This document shows positions 8,196 to 15,891 of a DNA stretch of 64,000 nucleotides, in pieces (position 1 is the stretch's first letter; every line of letters begins with the position of its first letter). The notes beneath the pieces were generated by a model. It saw only the letters and a list, made by a program, of their open reading frames with translations. It had not been told where the DNA came from and searched no databases. Source of the DNA: Nocardia takedensis NBRC 100417 (GTDB taxonomy: Bacteria > Actinomycetota > Actinomycetes > Mycobacteriales > Mycobacteriaceae); NCBI RefSeq assembly GCF_000308695.1, contig NZ_BAGG01000035.1:1-64000 (forward strand). Reading direction: 5' to 3'. The translations under genes and the position numbers were made by a program.

Positions 8196-9413
8196 ATGAC
8201 CGTGCAAACCGTCGGCACCGCCGGACTGCTGTCCGGCGCCAGCGCGGAGTACCCCATCCTGAAGTTGCTGTCGGAGAAGTTCGTCGACTGCAAGGTGGTC
8301 CTGCCCAACGGGTCCGAGCTGAGCTTCGGGGCGGGGGCGCCGCGGTTCACCGCCTTCTTCCGGACCGAGGCCGCGCTGGCGATGAAGCCGACCCAACTCG
8401 CGATCGGCGCGGCCTACGTCAACGGCGAGATCGACGTCGAGGGCGACATGGACGCGGTGATGGATCTGCGCACCCACCTACCCGGCGGGCTCACGGTCGG
8501 TTCCGCGGCGAAATTCGCCTGGGATCTGATCGCGCCCGCGACCAAGGTCAACAAGGACGCCATCGACTTCCACTACACCCTCGGCGACGACTTCTACCAC
8601 ACCTTCATCGACACCCGGTGGCGGTTCTACTCCCAGTGTCTGTTCGAGTCCGAGGACGAGACGCTGGAGGAGGCCGCCGAGCACAAGTTGGAGCGGATGT
8701 GGAACGCGCTGGGCCTGAAGCCCGGCATGCGGTTGCTCGACATCGGCGGCGGCTGGGGCGGGGTCGGCCGGTACTGCGCGGCGCGCGGCGTGCACGTCAC
8801 GGCGGTGACGCTGGCGCAGGACTCGGCCAACTACATGCGCAAGGTGTACGCCGAGGAAGGGTTGGACGTGCAGGTGGTGCACACCGACTTCCTCGAGTTC
8901 GAGCCCGACCAGAAGTTCGACAACGTGGTCATCTACGGCGTGATCGAACATCTGCCGGACTACCGGCAGTTCACCGCCAAGGCGTGGGACATGCTGGTGC
9001 CCGGCGGCAAGATGTACATGGACGGCTCGGCCACCAAAGAGAAGTTCGCCATGACGGCGTTCACCCGCAAGTACATCTGGCCCGGCCACCACACCTTCAT
9101 GTCGTTGCAGGACGTCACCCGCGAACTGCTGATGTACGGCTTCGAGGTCGTGGAGGTGGAGCGCGAGACCGTCGACTACGAACGCACCATGTACCACTGG
9201 GCGCAGCGCTTCGACGCCGCCAAGGACCAGGTGGTGGCGCGGTGGGGCGAGGACACCTACCGCAAGTTCCGGGTCTACCTGTGGGCGGGCGCGCACTGCT
9301 TCAAGACCAACCGCCTCCAGGCGTATCACCTTGTCGCGCAGAAGCGGGACCGCGGCCCGCGGCCCGGCGTGTTGCGCCGACTGGCCGGACAGGCCGTCGC
9401 GCTGGTCTCGTGA
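8196..9413 (+). CDS. Cyclopropane-fatty-acid-synthase-like SAM methyltransferase
   Basis: A 405-residue enzyme of the CFA synthase/mycolic acid methyltransferase superfamily, which adds a SAM-derived methylene or methyl group across an acyl double bond. The SAM-binding loop is LLDIGGGWGG (about 181-190) and the family-typical VIEHLPDYRQF follows. The N-terminal 150 residues carry the SCP2-like segment of true CFA synthases (AYVNGEIDVEGD). The ATG at 8196 is chosen because GAAAGG precedes it at proper spacing. It overlaps the next gene by a GTGA junction. With the desaturase upstream, it may cyclopropanate or branch the same acyl chain. Confidence 0.9.
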   Translation: MTVQTVGTAGLLSGASAEYPILKLLSEKFVDCKVVLPNGSELSFGAGAPRFTAFFRTEAALAMKPTQLAIGAAYVNGEIDVEGDMDAVMDLRTHLPGGLTVGSAAKFAWDLIAPATKVNKDAIDFHYTLGDDFYHTFIDTRWRFYSQCLFESEDETLEEAAEHKLERMWNALGLKPGMRLLDIGGGWGGVGRYCAARGVHVTAVTLAQDSANYMRKVYAEEGLDVQVVHTDFLEFEPDQKFDNVVIYGVIEHLPDYRQFTAKAWDMLVPGGKMYMDGSATKEKFAMTAFTRKYIWPGHHTFMSLQDVTRELLMYGFEVVEVERETVDYERTMYHWAQRFDAAKDQVVARWGEDTYRKFRVYLWAGAHCFKTNRLQAYHLVAQKRDRGPRPGVLRRLAGQAVALVS

Positions 9414-10105
9414 GCGAGGAACTGTTCTCCGCGGGCGCGTCCGCGCGTCCGCGGGGGGAGTCGCCGTTCGTGTTGATCGTCGGCGGGTTCTCCACGCCCA
9501 GGGCCGCGCTGCTGCCGTTGCGCGCCCAGGTGCGGGCCGCGGGGTACGAGACCGGGATCTTCGTGCACCGGTTCGGGATGGATTGCAGCGAACGCACCTA
9601 CGAGCGGTTGCTGGCCCATGTCACCGAGTTGCGCACGCGGTATCCGGAGGTGGTGGTGCTCGCGCACAGTCGCGGCGGCCAGTTCGTGAAGGTGCTGGCG
9701 GTGCGCAATCCCGACAGCATCACGGCGATGGTGGCGCTCGGCGTCCCGACGGTCCCCGGCGTCGACAGTCTGGGGCCGCGCACCAAACGGCGCATCCTCG
9801 GGGCCTCACGCTTCGGCGACATCGGCGTGCCGGGTCTGGTGAAGAGTTCCTGCCTGACCGGCGGCAGTTGCTGCGGCGGCTTCTGGGTGGATCTGGAACG
9901 GCCGTGGCCGGACTCGATGACGGTGCGCAGCGTGTTCGGCCTGGACGACCTGGTCGTGGACGGTTCCGTGCACGCCGCGGGCTTCTCGTCGGTGACCTGG
10001 ATTCCGGGCAACCACCGGGAGTTGGTGACGGCGCGGGCCTCCCGCGACCACGCGGTGCGCCTGGTGCGTGATGTCATCGAAGCCGGGGGTCGGGGCGCGG
10101 CCTGA
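9410..10105 (+). CDS. Alpha/beta hydrolase (small serine hydrolase)
   Basis: A 231-residue alpha/beta-hydrolase-fold protein. The nucleophile elbow is AHSRGG (about residues 84-89), a serine variant of GxSxG that starts with Ala. The likely catalytic His lies in WIPGNHREL near the C-terminus, and an Asp is available in FGLDDLVVDG. The sequence resembles PGAP1/lipase-like hydrolases of actinobacteria rather than a classic thioesterase. It starts with GTG overlapping the CFA-like stop and ends at a strong hairpin terminator, so it is the last gene of the first rightward transcript. It may release or edit a lipid intermediate. Confidence 0.75.
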   Translation: MSEELFSAGASARPRGESPFVLIVGGFSTPRAALLPLRAQVRAAGYETGIFVHRFGMDCSERTYERLLAHVTELRTRYPEVVVLAHSRGGQFVKVLAVRNPDSITAMVALGVPTVPGVDSLGPRTKRRILGASRFGDIGVPGLVKSSCLTGGSCCGGFWVDLERPWPDSMTVRSVFGLDDLVVDGSVHAAGFSSVTWIPGNHRELVTARASRDHAVRLVRDVIEAGGRGAA

Positions 10106-10108
10106 AGG

Positions 10109-10147
10109 TCGCCCGTCGGGGAGTGACATGCCGACCCCGACGGGCGA
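10109..10147 (+). terminator. Hairpin terminator after the hydrolase gene
   Basis: A perfect 13-bp stem (TCGCCCGTCGGGG with its complement) and a 13-nt loop begin 4 bp after the hydrolase stop. No U-run follows, which is common for actinobacterial hairpin terminators. It separates thioesterase copy 2 from the upstream run. Confidence 0.75.
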
Positions 10148-10243
10148 TACTACCCGGCGCGCGCCCGGTGGCGGATACTTGCCATTGCGGCAGAACATAT
10201 TTCGACTACACGGACGGCCGATCGGTCGGCACGAGGAGGATTC

Positions 10244-11020
10244 ATGGCGGACGCCTTCTACACGCGCACGGGCGAGAACACCTTCGACAGTTCCCCGATG
10301 ACGGCGAGTCCGTGGGGGCCGGAGAGTCAGCACGCGGGACCGCCGTCGGCGCTGTTGGTGCGCGCGCTCGAACAGCACGAATCGCAGGTGCCGCGTCGAC
10401 TGGGGCGGGTGTCGATCGACATCCTGGCTCCCGTTCCGGTGGGGGAGTTGACCGTCGAGGTGACCTCGGTCAAGCCGGGTAAACGGGTGGAACTGCTCGA
10501 GGCGCGCGCCTCGGTGGAGGGCCGCGAGGTGCTCGCGGCGCGCGGTTGGCTGCTCACCCGGGTGGCCGAGGAGTTCCCCGCCGCGCGGACCGACGAGGCG
10601 CCCGCCGAACCGCCCGAGTCCGCGGGCGAGGTGAATCTGCCGGGCGCGTTCATGGACGGGTACATGTCCGCGATCGACTGGCGTTTCGAGTCCGGCGGTT
10701 TCGACTCCTTCGGTCCCGCCGTGGCCTGGGCGCGGCCGACGATCCCGCTGCTGGCCGACGAGCCGACGAGTCCGTGGCAGCGCACGTTGATCCTGGTCGA
10801 CTCGGCCAGCGGCGTCAGCCTGATCGCGCATCCGCGCAAGAACCCGGTCATCAACTGCGATCTGACCGTCGTGCTGCACCGTGACCCGATCGACGAGTGG
10901 CTGCGCCTGGACGCGAAGACCACCGTCTCGGCGGGGCACGGCGCGTCGGCGCACGCGGTGCTCGCCGATCGGCTCGGGCCGGTGGGCGATTCGTTGCAGA
11001 CGCTGTTCTCGATCGGTTAG
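10244..11020 (+). CDS. TesB-like acyl-CoA thioesterase family protein (copy 2)
   Basis: A 258-residue paralogue of the gene at 6474-7256, sharing the WGPESQHAGP segment, ARGWLL, GAFMDGYMSA and WQRTLI motifs and the same length. It belongs to the TesB-like double-hotdog thioesterase family. A ribosome site GAGGA precedes ATG 10244. It lies between two strong hairpins (10109-10147 and 11042-11077), so it appears to be transcribed alone from the preceding 97 bp. Isolated transcription of a duplicated thioesterase suggests different timing or dosage from copy 1. Whether it is hydrolytic is not shown by sequence. Confidence 0.82.
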   Translation: MADAFYTRTGENTFDSSPMTASPWGPESQHAGPPSALLVRALEQHESQVPRRLGRVSIDILAPVPVGELTVEVTSVKPGKRVELLEARASVEGREVLAARGWLLTRVAEEFPAARTDEAPAEPPESAGEVNLPGAFMDGYMSAIDWRFESGGFDSFGPAVAWARPTIPLLADEPTSPWQRTLILVDSASGVSLIAHPRKNPVINCDLTVVLHRDPIDEWLRLDAKTTVSAGHGASAHAVLADRLGPVGDSLQTLFSIG

Positions 11021-11041
11021 CTCCACCCGCGCGAGCGGATT

Positions 11042-11077
11042 CGGGTACCGGACGGGCGTGCGCCCGTCCGGTACCCG
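11042..11077 (+). terminator. Strong hairpin terminator
   Basis: A perfect 16-bp stem (CGGGTACCGGACGGGC and its complement) closed by a 4-nt loop GTGC, 21 bp after the thioesterase stop. It is the strongest hairpin seen in the window and divides the desaturase/thioesterase block from the PEP-mutase block. Confidence 0.85.
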
Positions 11078-11445
11078 TGTGCGTTCGGACGGCGTGTCCG
11101 TTGCCGAGAAGCGAGCCACCCGGCGCGGTGGACGTCCGCGGAAGTTCCGCGGTATCCCTCGACCCAGACCGGTCGGTCTGGGCAAATCCCACGCGACCCG
11201 CGCTGATTCCCCTTCCTCCGCACGGTGAGTTCCCTCGCAATTCACGGGGTTCGCGTTGACAACTCGACCCGCGACCGCCCTTGCCACGCCCCCTCTCGGT
11301 GCGGTTGTATCGCCTGAGAGGTTGGTTCGCATTCCGGGGAACGCATGGAAGACATTGTGTCCGTGCGGGAATCATCCGACCGTTTCCTGATCATCTCGGT
11401 CGCCGCGCGTGTGTCGTCGGCGAGCAATCGTTCGGAGTGCTGCCG
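11078..11445. promoter_or_regulatory. Intergenic region before the PEP-mutase operon
   Basis: About 370 bp without a convincing gene. It must contain the promoter of the 18-kb rightward operon that begins with the aminotransferase. No operator could be defined with confidence; the segment near 11248-11270 (GGGTTCGCGTTGACAACTCG) includes a TTGACA -35-like hexamer. Confidence 0.35.
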
Positions 11446-12732
11446 ATGTATCCAGAGGTGCGGGCCCCTTCCCGGGCGACCGCGGAGCGTGCCGGTCCCG
11501 ACGCGGACGAGCTGTTCCGCCTCGCCCGCAAACGCATGGCACCCGGACTGGTCCTGGCGCAGAAGCTGACCGGCCGCAACGCGATCGAGGCGTCCGCCGA
11601 CGGGGTCACGGTGACGCTGTCCGACGGGCGGCGCCTGCTGGATTTCGGGTCCTACGGGGTCACCCTGCTCGGGCATCGCAACCCGGCGGTGGTCGCCGCG
11701 GTGCAGGAACAGCTCACCACGCTGCCGTCGAGCACGCGGGTGCTGGCCAACGCGGCAGCGCCCCTGCTCTCGGAACGTCTGATCGAGTTGACCGGTCAGC
11801 CGTCGCTGACCCGGGTGTGGTTGGGGCAGAACGGAACCGACGCGGTGGAGGCGGCGCTGAAATTCGCGCGGCTGGCCACCGGACGCCGCAAGGTCGTCGC
11901 GCTGGCGGGCGGTTTCCACGGCAAATCGCTGGGCGCGCTGTCGGTGACCAGCGGCCCCCGCTACCGCCGCGACCTGGAACCGCTGCTGACACCCGGCGTG
12001 CATTTGGCCGCCGACTTGGCCGAGGCGGAACTGCTGGTCGCGCGGCCGGATGTGGCGGCGCTGATCGTGGAGCCGATCCAGGGCGAAGGCGGTATCCGCC
12101 CGCTGGACGCGGCGGGCCTGCGCCGCGCGGTCGACGCGGCCAAGGCGGCCGGCGTGTTCGTGATCTCCGACGAGGTCCAGGTCGGGTTGCGGCGCTGCGG
12201 CGAGGTCTCGCTCGCGGTGTCGGCCGGACTGGCCCCGGACGCGATCCTCTACGGCAAACATCTCGGCGGCGGCCTCATGCCGGTCTCGGCGGTGGTGTGC
12301 AGCCGGGCGATGTTCGCCGCGATGATGGCCGACCCGTTCGTGCACACCGCCACCTTCTCCGGTCATCCGCTGGGCTGCGCGGCCGCGCTCGCCGCGCTCA
12401 CCGAGATCGAATCGCGCGCCGAACACGGTGCGCGCCTGAGTGATCGGGTGCACGATGGGCTGGACGGACTGGCCGCGCGCTGGCCGACGATCGTCACCGG
12501 CGTCCGCGGTCGCGGACTGGCCTGGGCGCTGGATTTCGTGGACGACGAGACCGCGGGCCGGGTCTTCGCCGACCTGAGCGCCAACGGCCTGATCGTCAGC
12601 CCCTGCCTCGGGCGCCCGGAGGCGTTGCGGCTGCTGCCGCCGATCGTGGCCGATGACGCGGACGTCGAGCGCGCGGTGGCGATCTTCGACGAGACGATCG
12701 CGCAGGTGGTCGCGGAAGGAGTCAACCGATGA
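11446..12732 (+). CDS. Class III PLP-dependent aminotransferase
   Basis: A 428-residue fold-type I aminotransferase of class III (ornithine/acetylornithine/omega-amino acid family), which transfers an amino group between an aldehyde or ketone and an amino acid. The PLP-binding lysine is K271 in LYGKHLGGG, and the preceding ISDEVQVG supplies the cofactor aspartate. The ATG 11446 start gives a normal family length; an in-frame upstream extension would have no support. It opens the long operon and overlaps the acyl-CoA dehydrogenase at ATGA. Class III enzymes commonly aminate terminal aldehydes, so a fatty aldehyde from the SDR at 17856 or a phosphonoaldehyde are plausible substrates. 2-Aminoethylphosphonate transaminases are normally class V, so that assignment is not made. 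Confidence 0.9.
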   Translation: MYPEVRAPSRATAERAGPDADELFRLARKRMAPGLVLAQKLTGRNAIEASADGVTVTLSDGRRLLDFGSYGVTLLGHRNPAVVAAVQEQLTTLPSSTRVLANAAAPLLSERLIELTGQPSLTRVWLGQNGTDAVEAALKFARLATGRRKVVALAGGFHGKSLGALSVTSGPRYRRDLEPLLTPGVHLAADLAEAELLVARPDVAALIVEPIQGEGGIRPLDAAGLRRAVDAAKAAGVFVISDEVQVGLRRCGEVSLAVSAGLAPDAILYGKHLGGGLMPVSAVVCSRAMFAAMMADPFVHTATFSGHPLGCAAALAALTEIESRAEHGARLSDRVHDGLDGLAARWPTIVTGVRGRGLAWALDFVDDETAGRVFADLSANGLIVSPCLGRPEALRLLPPIVADDADVERAVAIFDETIAQVVAEGVNR

Positions 12733-13886
12733 CAGCGGTCGAGGACACGACCCGCACCGAGGACGCGCCGGGGGAGTTCCTGGATCAGGGCTGGTCGACG
12801 CCGATGACCATCCCGGTGCTCGACCAGGCCGATCCGGCCGAGCGCATCCGGGCGGTGGCGCGCAGCGAATTCGGCGCGCTGGCCATCCCGGAACTGTTCG
12901 GCGGGGCCGGGCTGAGCCTGCTCGACGTCGCCTCCGCGCAGCGCGCGCTGGCCCGCGTCGATCCGGGCACGGCGATCGCGGTCAACATGCATTCGCTGAG
13001 CATCGGGGTGATGGTCGACTACTGGAAGCGCCACCACGACGACAGTTGGATGCTGCTCGAGGGCATCGCCAACAGCAAGGCCCTGGTCGCCTCGGCCTTC
13101 GCCGAACCGGGCGGCAGCCCGAACTTCATGAAGAGCGTCTCGCAGGCCACCCCGACGGCCAAGGGCTATCTGATCAGCGGCACGAAGTTCCCGTGTTCGC
13201 TGGCCACCACGGCCGAGATCTATTGCCTCAGCGCCAATGTCACCGGCACCGGGGAGAGCGTGGTCGGCCTGTGTCCGGCCAAATCGCCGGGGATCACCGT
13301 GGGCGCGCCATGGGAGTCGGTGGGCATGCGGGGCTCGGACACCGCGCGCGTGGTGTTCGACAACGTCGAACTCGACGACCGCCTGGTCTTCCACCGCGCG
13401 CCGCCCGACGATTTCGACGAGGTGGTGGTCTCGGGCATCGTGTGGTTCGTGACGCTGGTCAGCGCCACCTACCACGGCGTGCTGACCTCGCTGCTCGAGT
13501 ACGCGGTGGCGGGCGCGCGCAAACGCGGTGCGGCCGTGGGCGGTCAGCGTCAGCTCGAGATCGGCCGGGCCGCTCGGGAGCTGTATCTGCTGGGGTCGGC
13601 GTGCCGACAACTGGCCCACGAGTGGGAGACCACCACGATGGGCGAGCGCAACGGCCTGGCGGCGGCGATGGCGTTGCGCGCGGGCCTGTCCGCGACCCGT
13701 GAGCGGGTGGTCACGGCCCTGACCCCGGTGCTCGGGGCGCAACTGTTCACCGCCGGTGACGCCGCCGCGGGCCTGGCCATCGATTCCCTGGCGGTGCACC
13801 ACCATCCGCCGAATCTGATGTCGTGCGACGAAGCCGTGGGCGCGCTGCACCTCGGCCACCCGATGAGCTTCAACCCCACCGCCTGA
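12729..13886 (+). CDS. Acyl-CoA dehydrogenase-like flavoprotein (385 aa)
   Basis: A 385-residue member of the acyl-CoA dehydrogenase superfamily with the flavin-binding middle domain recognisable by ASAFAEPGGSPNF and the ISGTKFPCS strand. No canonical YEGT catalytic-Glu motif is visible in the C-terminal third, which instead has AVHHHPPNLMSCDEA. It could therefore be a diverged dehydrogenase or an oxygenase/oxidase of the same fold. It overlaps the aminotransferase by ATGA and is separated from the SRPBCC gene by 37 bp. It may desaturate an amino-acyl or acyl-ACP intermediate; the reaction cannot be set from sequence. Confidence 0.82.
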   Translation: MTAVEDTTRTEDAPGEFLDQGWSTPMTIPVLDQADPAERIRAVARSEFGALAIPELFGGAGLSLLDVASAQRALARVDPGTAIAVNMHSLSIGVMVDYWKRHHDDSWMLLEGIANSKALVASAFAEPGGSPNFMKSVSQATPTAKGYLISGTKFPCSLATTAEIYCLSANVTGTGESVVGLCPAKSPGITVGAPWESVGMRGSDTARVVFDNVELDDRLVFHRAPPDDFDEVVVSGIVWFVTLVSATYHGVLTSLLEYAVAGARKRGAAVGGQRQLEIGRAARELYLLGSACRQLAHEWETTTMGERNGLAAAMALRAGLSATRERVVTALTPVLGAQLFTAGDAAAGLAIDSLAVHHHPPNLMSCDEAVGALHLGHPMSFNPTA

Positions 13887-13923
13887 GGTACGGCCCCCTT
13901 TCGACGACGAAGGACCAGACACC

Positions 13924-14382
13924 ATGCAGCAAGTCCATGTCACCCACACCATGACCGCGCCGGTCGAGGACGTGTGGACCGCGATCAAGGACATCACCGT
14001 CTACCCGACGTTCATGAAGAACGTCGAGGACGTCACCCTGCTCGACAACGACGACCCCGCCGACACCCATCGCCTGAGCACCTGGCGGGTGTGGTTGAAG
14101 GGCTCGATCCTGGAGTGGACCGAACGCGAGGAGATCGACGAGACGACCCGCACCCTGCGCTTCGAGCAGGTCGACGGCGATCTCGAGGTCTTCCTGGGGC
14201 ACTGGAAGGTGGACGAACTCGGCGACGGACAGGTCGGCGTGGAGTTCCTCGTGGAATTCGAGATCGGCATCCCGTTGCTGGCCGACATGCTCAACCCGGT
14301 CGCCGCGACCGCGTTGCGCGACAACTCCTCGACGATGCTGCGCGAGATCGAGGGCCGGGTCTCCACGGGGATCGTGCCGTGA
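13924..14382 (+). CDS. SRPBCC/START-fold (COQ10/polyketide-cyclase-like) protein
   Basis: A 152-residue single-domain protein of the SRPBCC superfamily (Polyketide_cyc/COQ10 type). The N-terminus reads VHVTHTMTAPVEDVW and the central strands are followed by an amphipathic C-terminal helix, as in the helix-grip fold. Members bind hydrophobic ligands or catalyse cyclisation and dehydration on acyl intermediates. There is no polyketide synthase in the window, so an aromatase role is unlikely. A lipid-binding or carrier role fits the lipid genes around it. It overlaps the next gene by GTGA. Confidence 0.75.
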   Translation: MQQVHVTHTMTAPVEDVWTAIKDITVYPTFMKNVEDVTLLDNDDPADTHRLSTWRVWLKGSILEWTEREEIDETTRTLRFEQVDGDLEVFLGHWKVDELGDGQVGVEFLVEFEIGIPLLADMLNPVAATALRDNSSTMLREIEGRVSTGIVP

Positions 14383-15362
14383 CCAGTCCCGAGACCGCCG
14401 CCCGCCGCGCCGCGGACGACGCCGACGAGGCCCTGGCCCGGGTCGGCGCGTCGGTCACCGAACTGCGGGATCTGCTGGGCGCGCTGCTGGACGCGGGGCG
14501 CGGCTACGTGGTCGGCTCGCTGGCCGCCGGCCTGGGCAACCGGGGCAGCGACATCGACGTCATCGTGCTGTGCGACCGAGGTTCCTCCGACGCGCCGATG
14601 ATGTTCTTCCTGAACGAGACCAGCGTGGATCTCCAGTACTACAACGTGGGCGATCCGGCGCGGGTGATCGCCGACCTGCCCGCGGAACGGGTGCCGTTCG
14701 CGGGCAGTTCGTGTGCGCTGGGCCCCGCGCCGGCGATGAAGATGCAGCGCCGGATCGGCCGCTGGCTCAACGCGAGTCCGCTGGACCCCGCCTTCCCCGA
14801 GATCTTCGACGCCGCGGACTACCCGGTGGCCCAGGCCGCCCTGGTGCGCGGCGCGGTGGAGAGCCTGGTCCTCAAGACCTTCACCGCCCGCACCATCAGC
14901 GCCTCGGGTCGCCTCGGCACGGCGGCCTGGCAGCGCGCCGGACGCGCGTTGGTCGAGGTGCTGGCCCGCGCCGCGGGTGAACTGTTCGTCGGCGAGAAAT
15001 GGATCGTGACCAGGGCGGGCCGCTGCGGCATCGACCCGGAGTTGGCGGGCCGCGCGTTCACCTGCGACGGCCCGGAGTCGATGCGTGAAATCCTCGCCGC
15101 GGCCGGCCTCGCCGCCTTGGACGACCCCGCGCTGGTGACCCTGCGGGCCGCCGACAACTTGGAACGACTGGATCTGGGCGCGACGTGCTGGACCCTGCTC
15201 GGCGGACGCCGCATGCTGCCGGGCGATCCCGCCGACCTCACGCCCGAGACGGTCGAGAACTATTCGGCGGCAACGCGTCTGGACGCCGTGGCCGAGGGGC
15301 TGGTGGTCCCGGTGTTGGACCGGGACGCACTCGACGAGAGGGTCCGCGCATGCGCAGTGTGA
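14379..15362 (+). CDS. Nucleotidyltransferase-fold (Pol beta superfamily) protein
   Basis: A 327-residue protein whose N-terminus has the Pol-beta/MNT nucleotidyltransferase signature: GS at 46-47, then D58-I-D60 (NRGSDIDV), with a third candidate metal ligand D84 in SVDLQYY. The remaining 240 residues are helical and have no recognised domain. Such enzymes transfer a nucleoside monophosphate from NTP to a hydroxyl, phosphate or protein side chain. In phosphonate pathways a CMP- or other nucleotide-activated phosphonate is a known kind of intermediate, so activation of a phosphonate or headgroup is a reasonable hypothesis, not a demonstrated one. The start is GTG, overlapping the SRPBCC stop. 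Confidence 0.72.
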   Translation: MTSPETAARRAADDADEALARVGASVTELRDLLGALLDAGRGYVVGSLAAGLGNRGSDIDVIVLCDRGSSDAPMMFFLNETSVDLQYYNVGDPARVIADLPAERVPFAGSSCALGPAPAMKMQRRIGRWLNASPLDPAFPEIFDAADYPVAQAALVRGAVESLVLKTFTARTISASGRLGTAAWQRAGRALVEVLARAAGELFVGEKWIVTRAGRCGIDPELAGRAFTCDGPESMREILAAAGLAALDDPALVTLRAADNLERLDLGATCWTLLGGRRMLPGDPADLTPETVENYSAATRLDAVAEGLVVPVLDRDALDERVRACAV

Positions 15363-15838
15363 GTGTTCACGCCTTGGCCGAGGAGGGCACGCGCGCCGCT
15401 TGGGCGCACGTCATGGTGCTCCAGCACTCGATCGAGGACGTGGCGGCCGCCTACGCCGCCGAGGACTGGGCGACGTGCGTGGACTGCTGTTTCGACACCA
15501 TCCTCAACACCGCCTACGTCGCGGCGGTGCTCGCCGGGCACGCGGGTTCGCCCGACGACGCGGCGCTGCTGGTCCGCATCGCCCGCGACATCGCCCCGCA
15601 CGGCGAGCTTCTCGACCGCATGCCGAGCGCCTGGGGCGCGACCAGGGCCGAGGCCGATCTGGCACGGAGTCTGAGCGAGCGGGCGTGCGCGGCGACCGAG
15701 GAGGCGATGCCGATCGTCATGCAGCGTTTCCGCACCCCGACCGGCTTCTACCCGAGCGTGCGGATGGCGGGCGACCTGGAGAAACTGCGCCGCCGCAGCG
15801 GTTTGACGAGCTACGCGTGGGAGCACTTCGCGACCTGA
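15350..15838 (+). CDS. Uncharacterised helical protein (162 aa)
   Basis: A 162-residue protein with no recognised domain. It is mostly helical by composition, with three cysteines in the N-terminal half (CVDCC at about 43-47). The ATG 15350 overlaps the end of the nucleotidyltransferase gene by 13 bp, which supports co-translation and possibly a physical partnership with that protein. HEPN-like or small helical proteins often pair with nucleotidyltransferase-fold proteins, but no RX4-6H motif is obvious and this is not claimed. It lies just before the ACP-FAAL gene. Confidence 0.65.
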   Translation: MRSVSVHALAEEGTRAAWAHVMVLQHSIEDVAAAYAAEDWATCVDCCFDTILNTAYVAAVLAGHAGSPDDAALLVRIARDIAPHGELLDRMPSAWGATRAEADLARSLSERACAATEEAMPIVMQRFRTPTGFYPSVRMAGDLEKLRRRSGLTSYAWEHFAT

Positions 15839-15891
15839 GGCCGCCGCGACCCCGTTCCGAGCCAGAACCACACACGAAAGACGGACGACAG

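Noticed and set aside
13924-14382. Aromatase/cyclase of an aromatic polyketide pathway
   Set aside because: No ketosynthase or chain-length factor is found in the window; the SRPBCC fold has many lipid-binding members.
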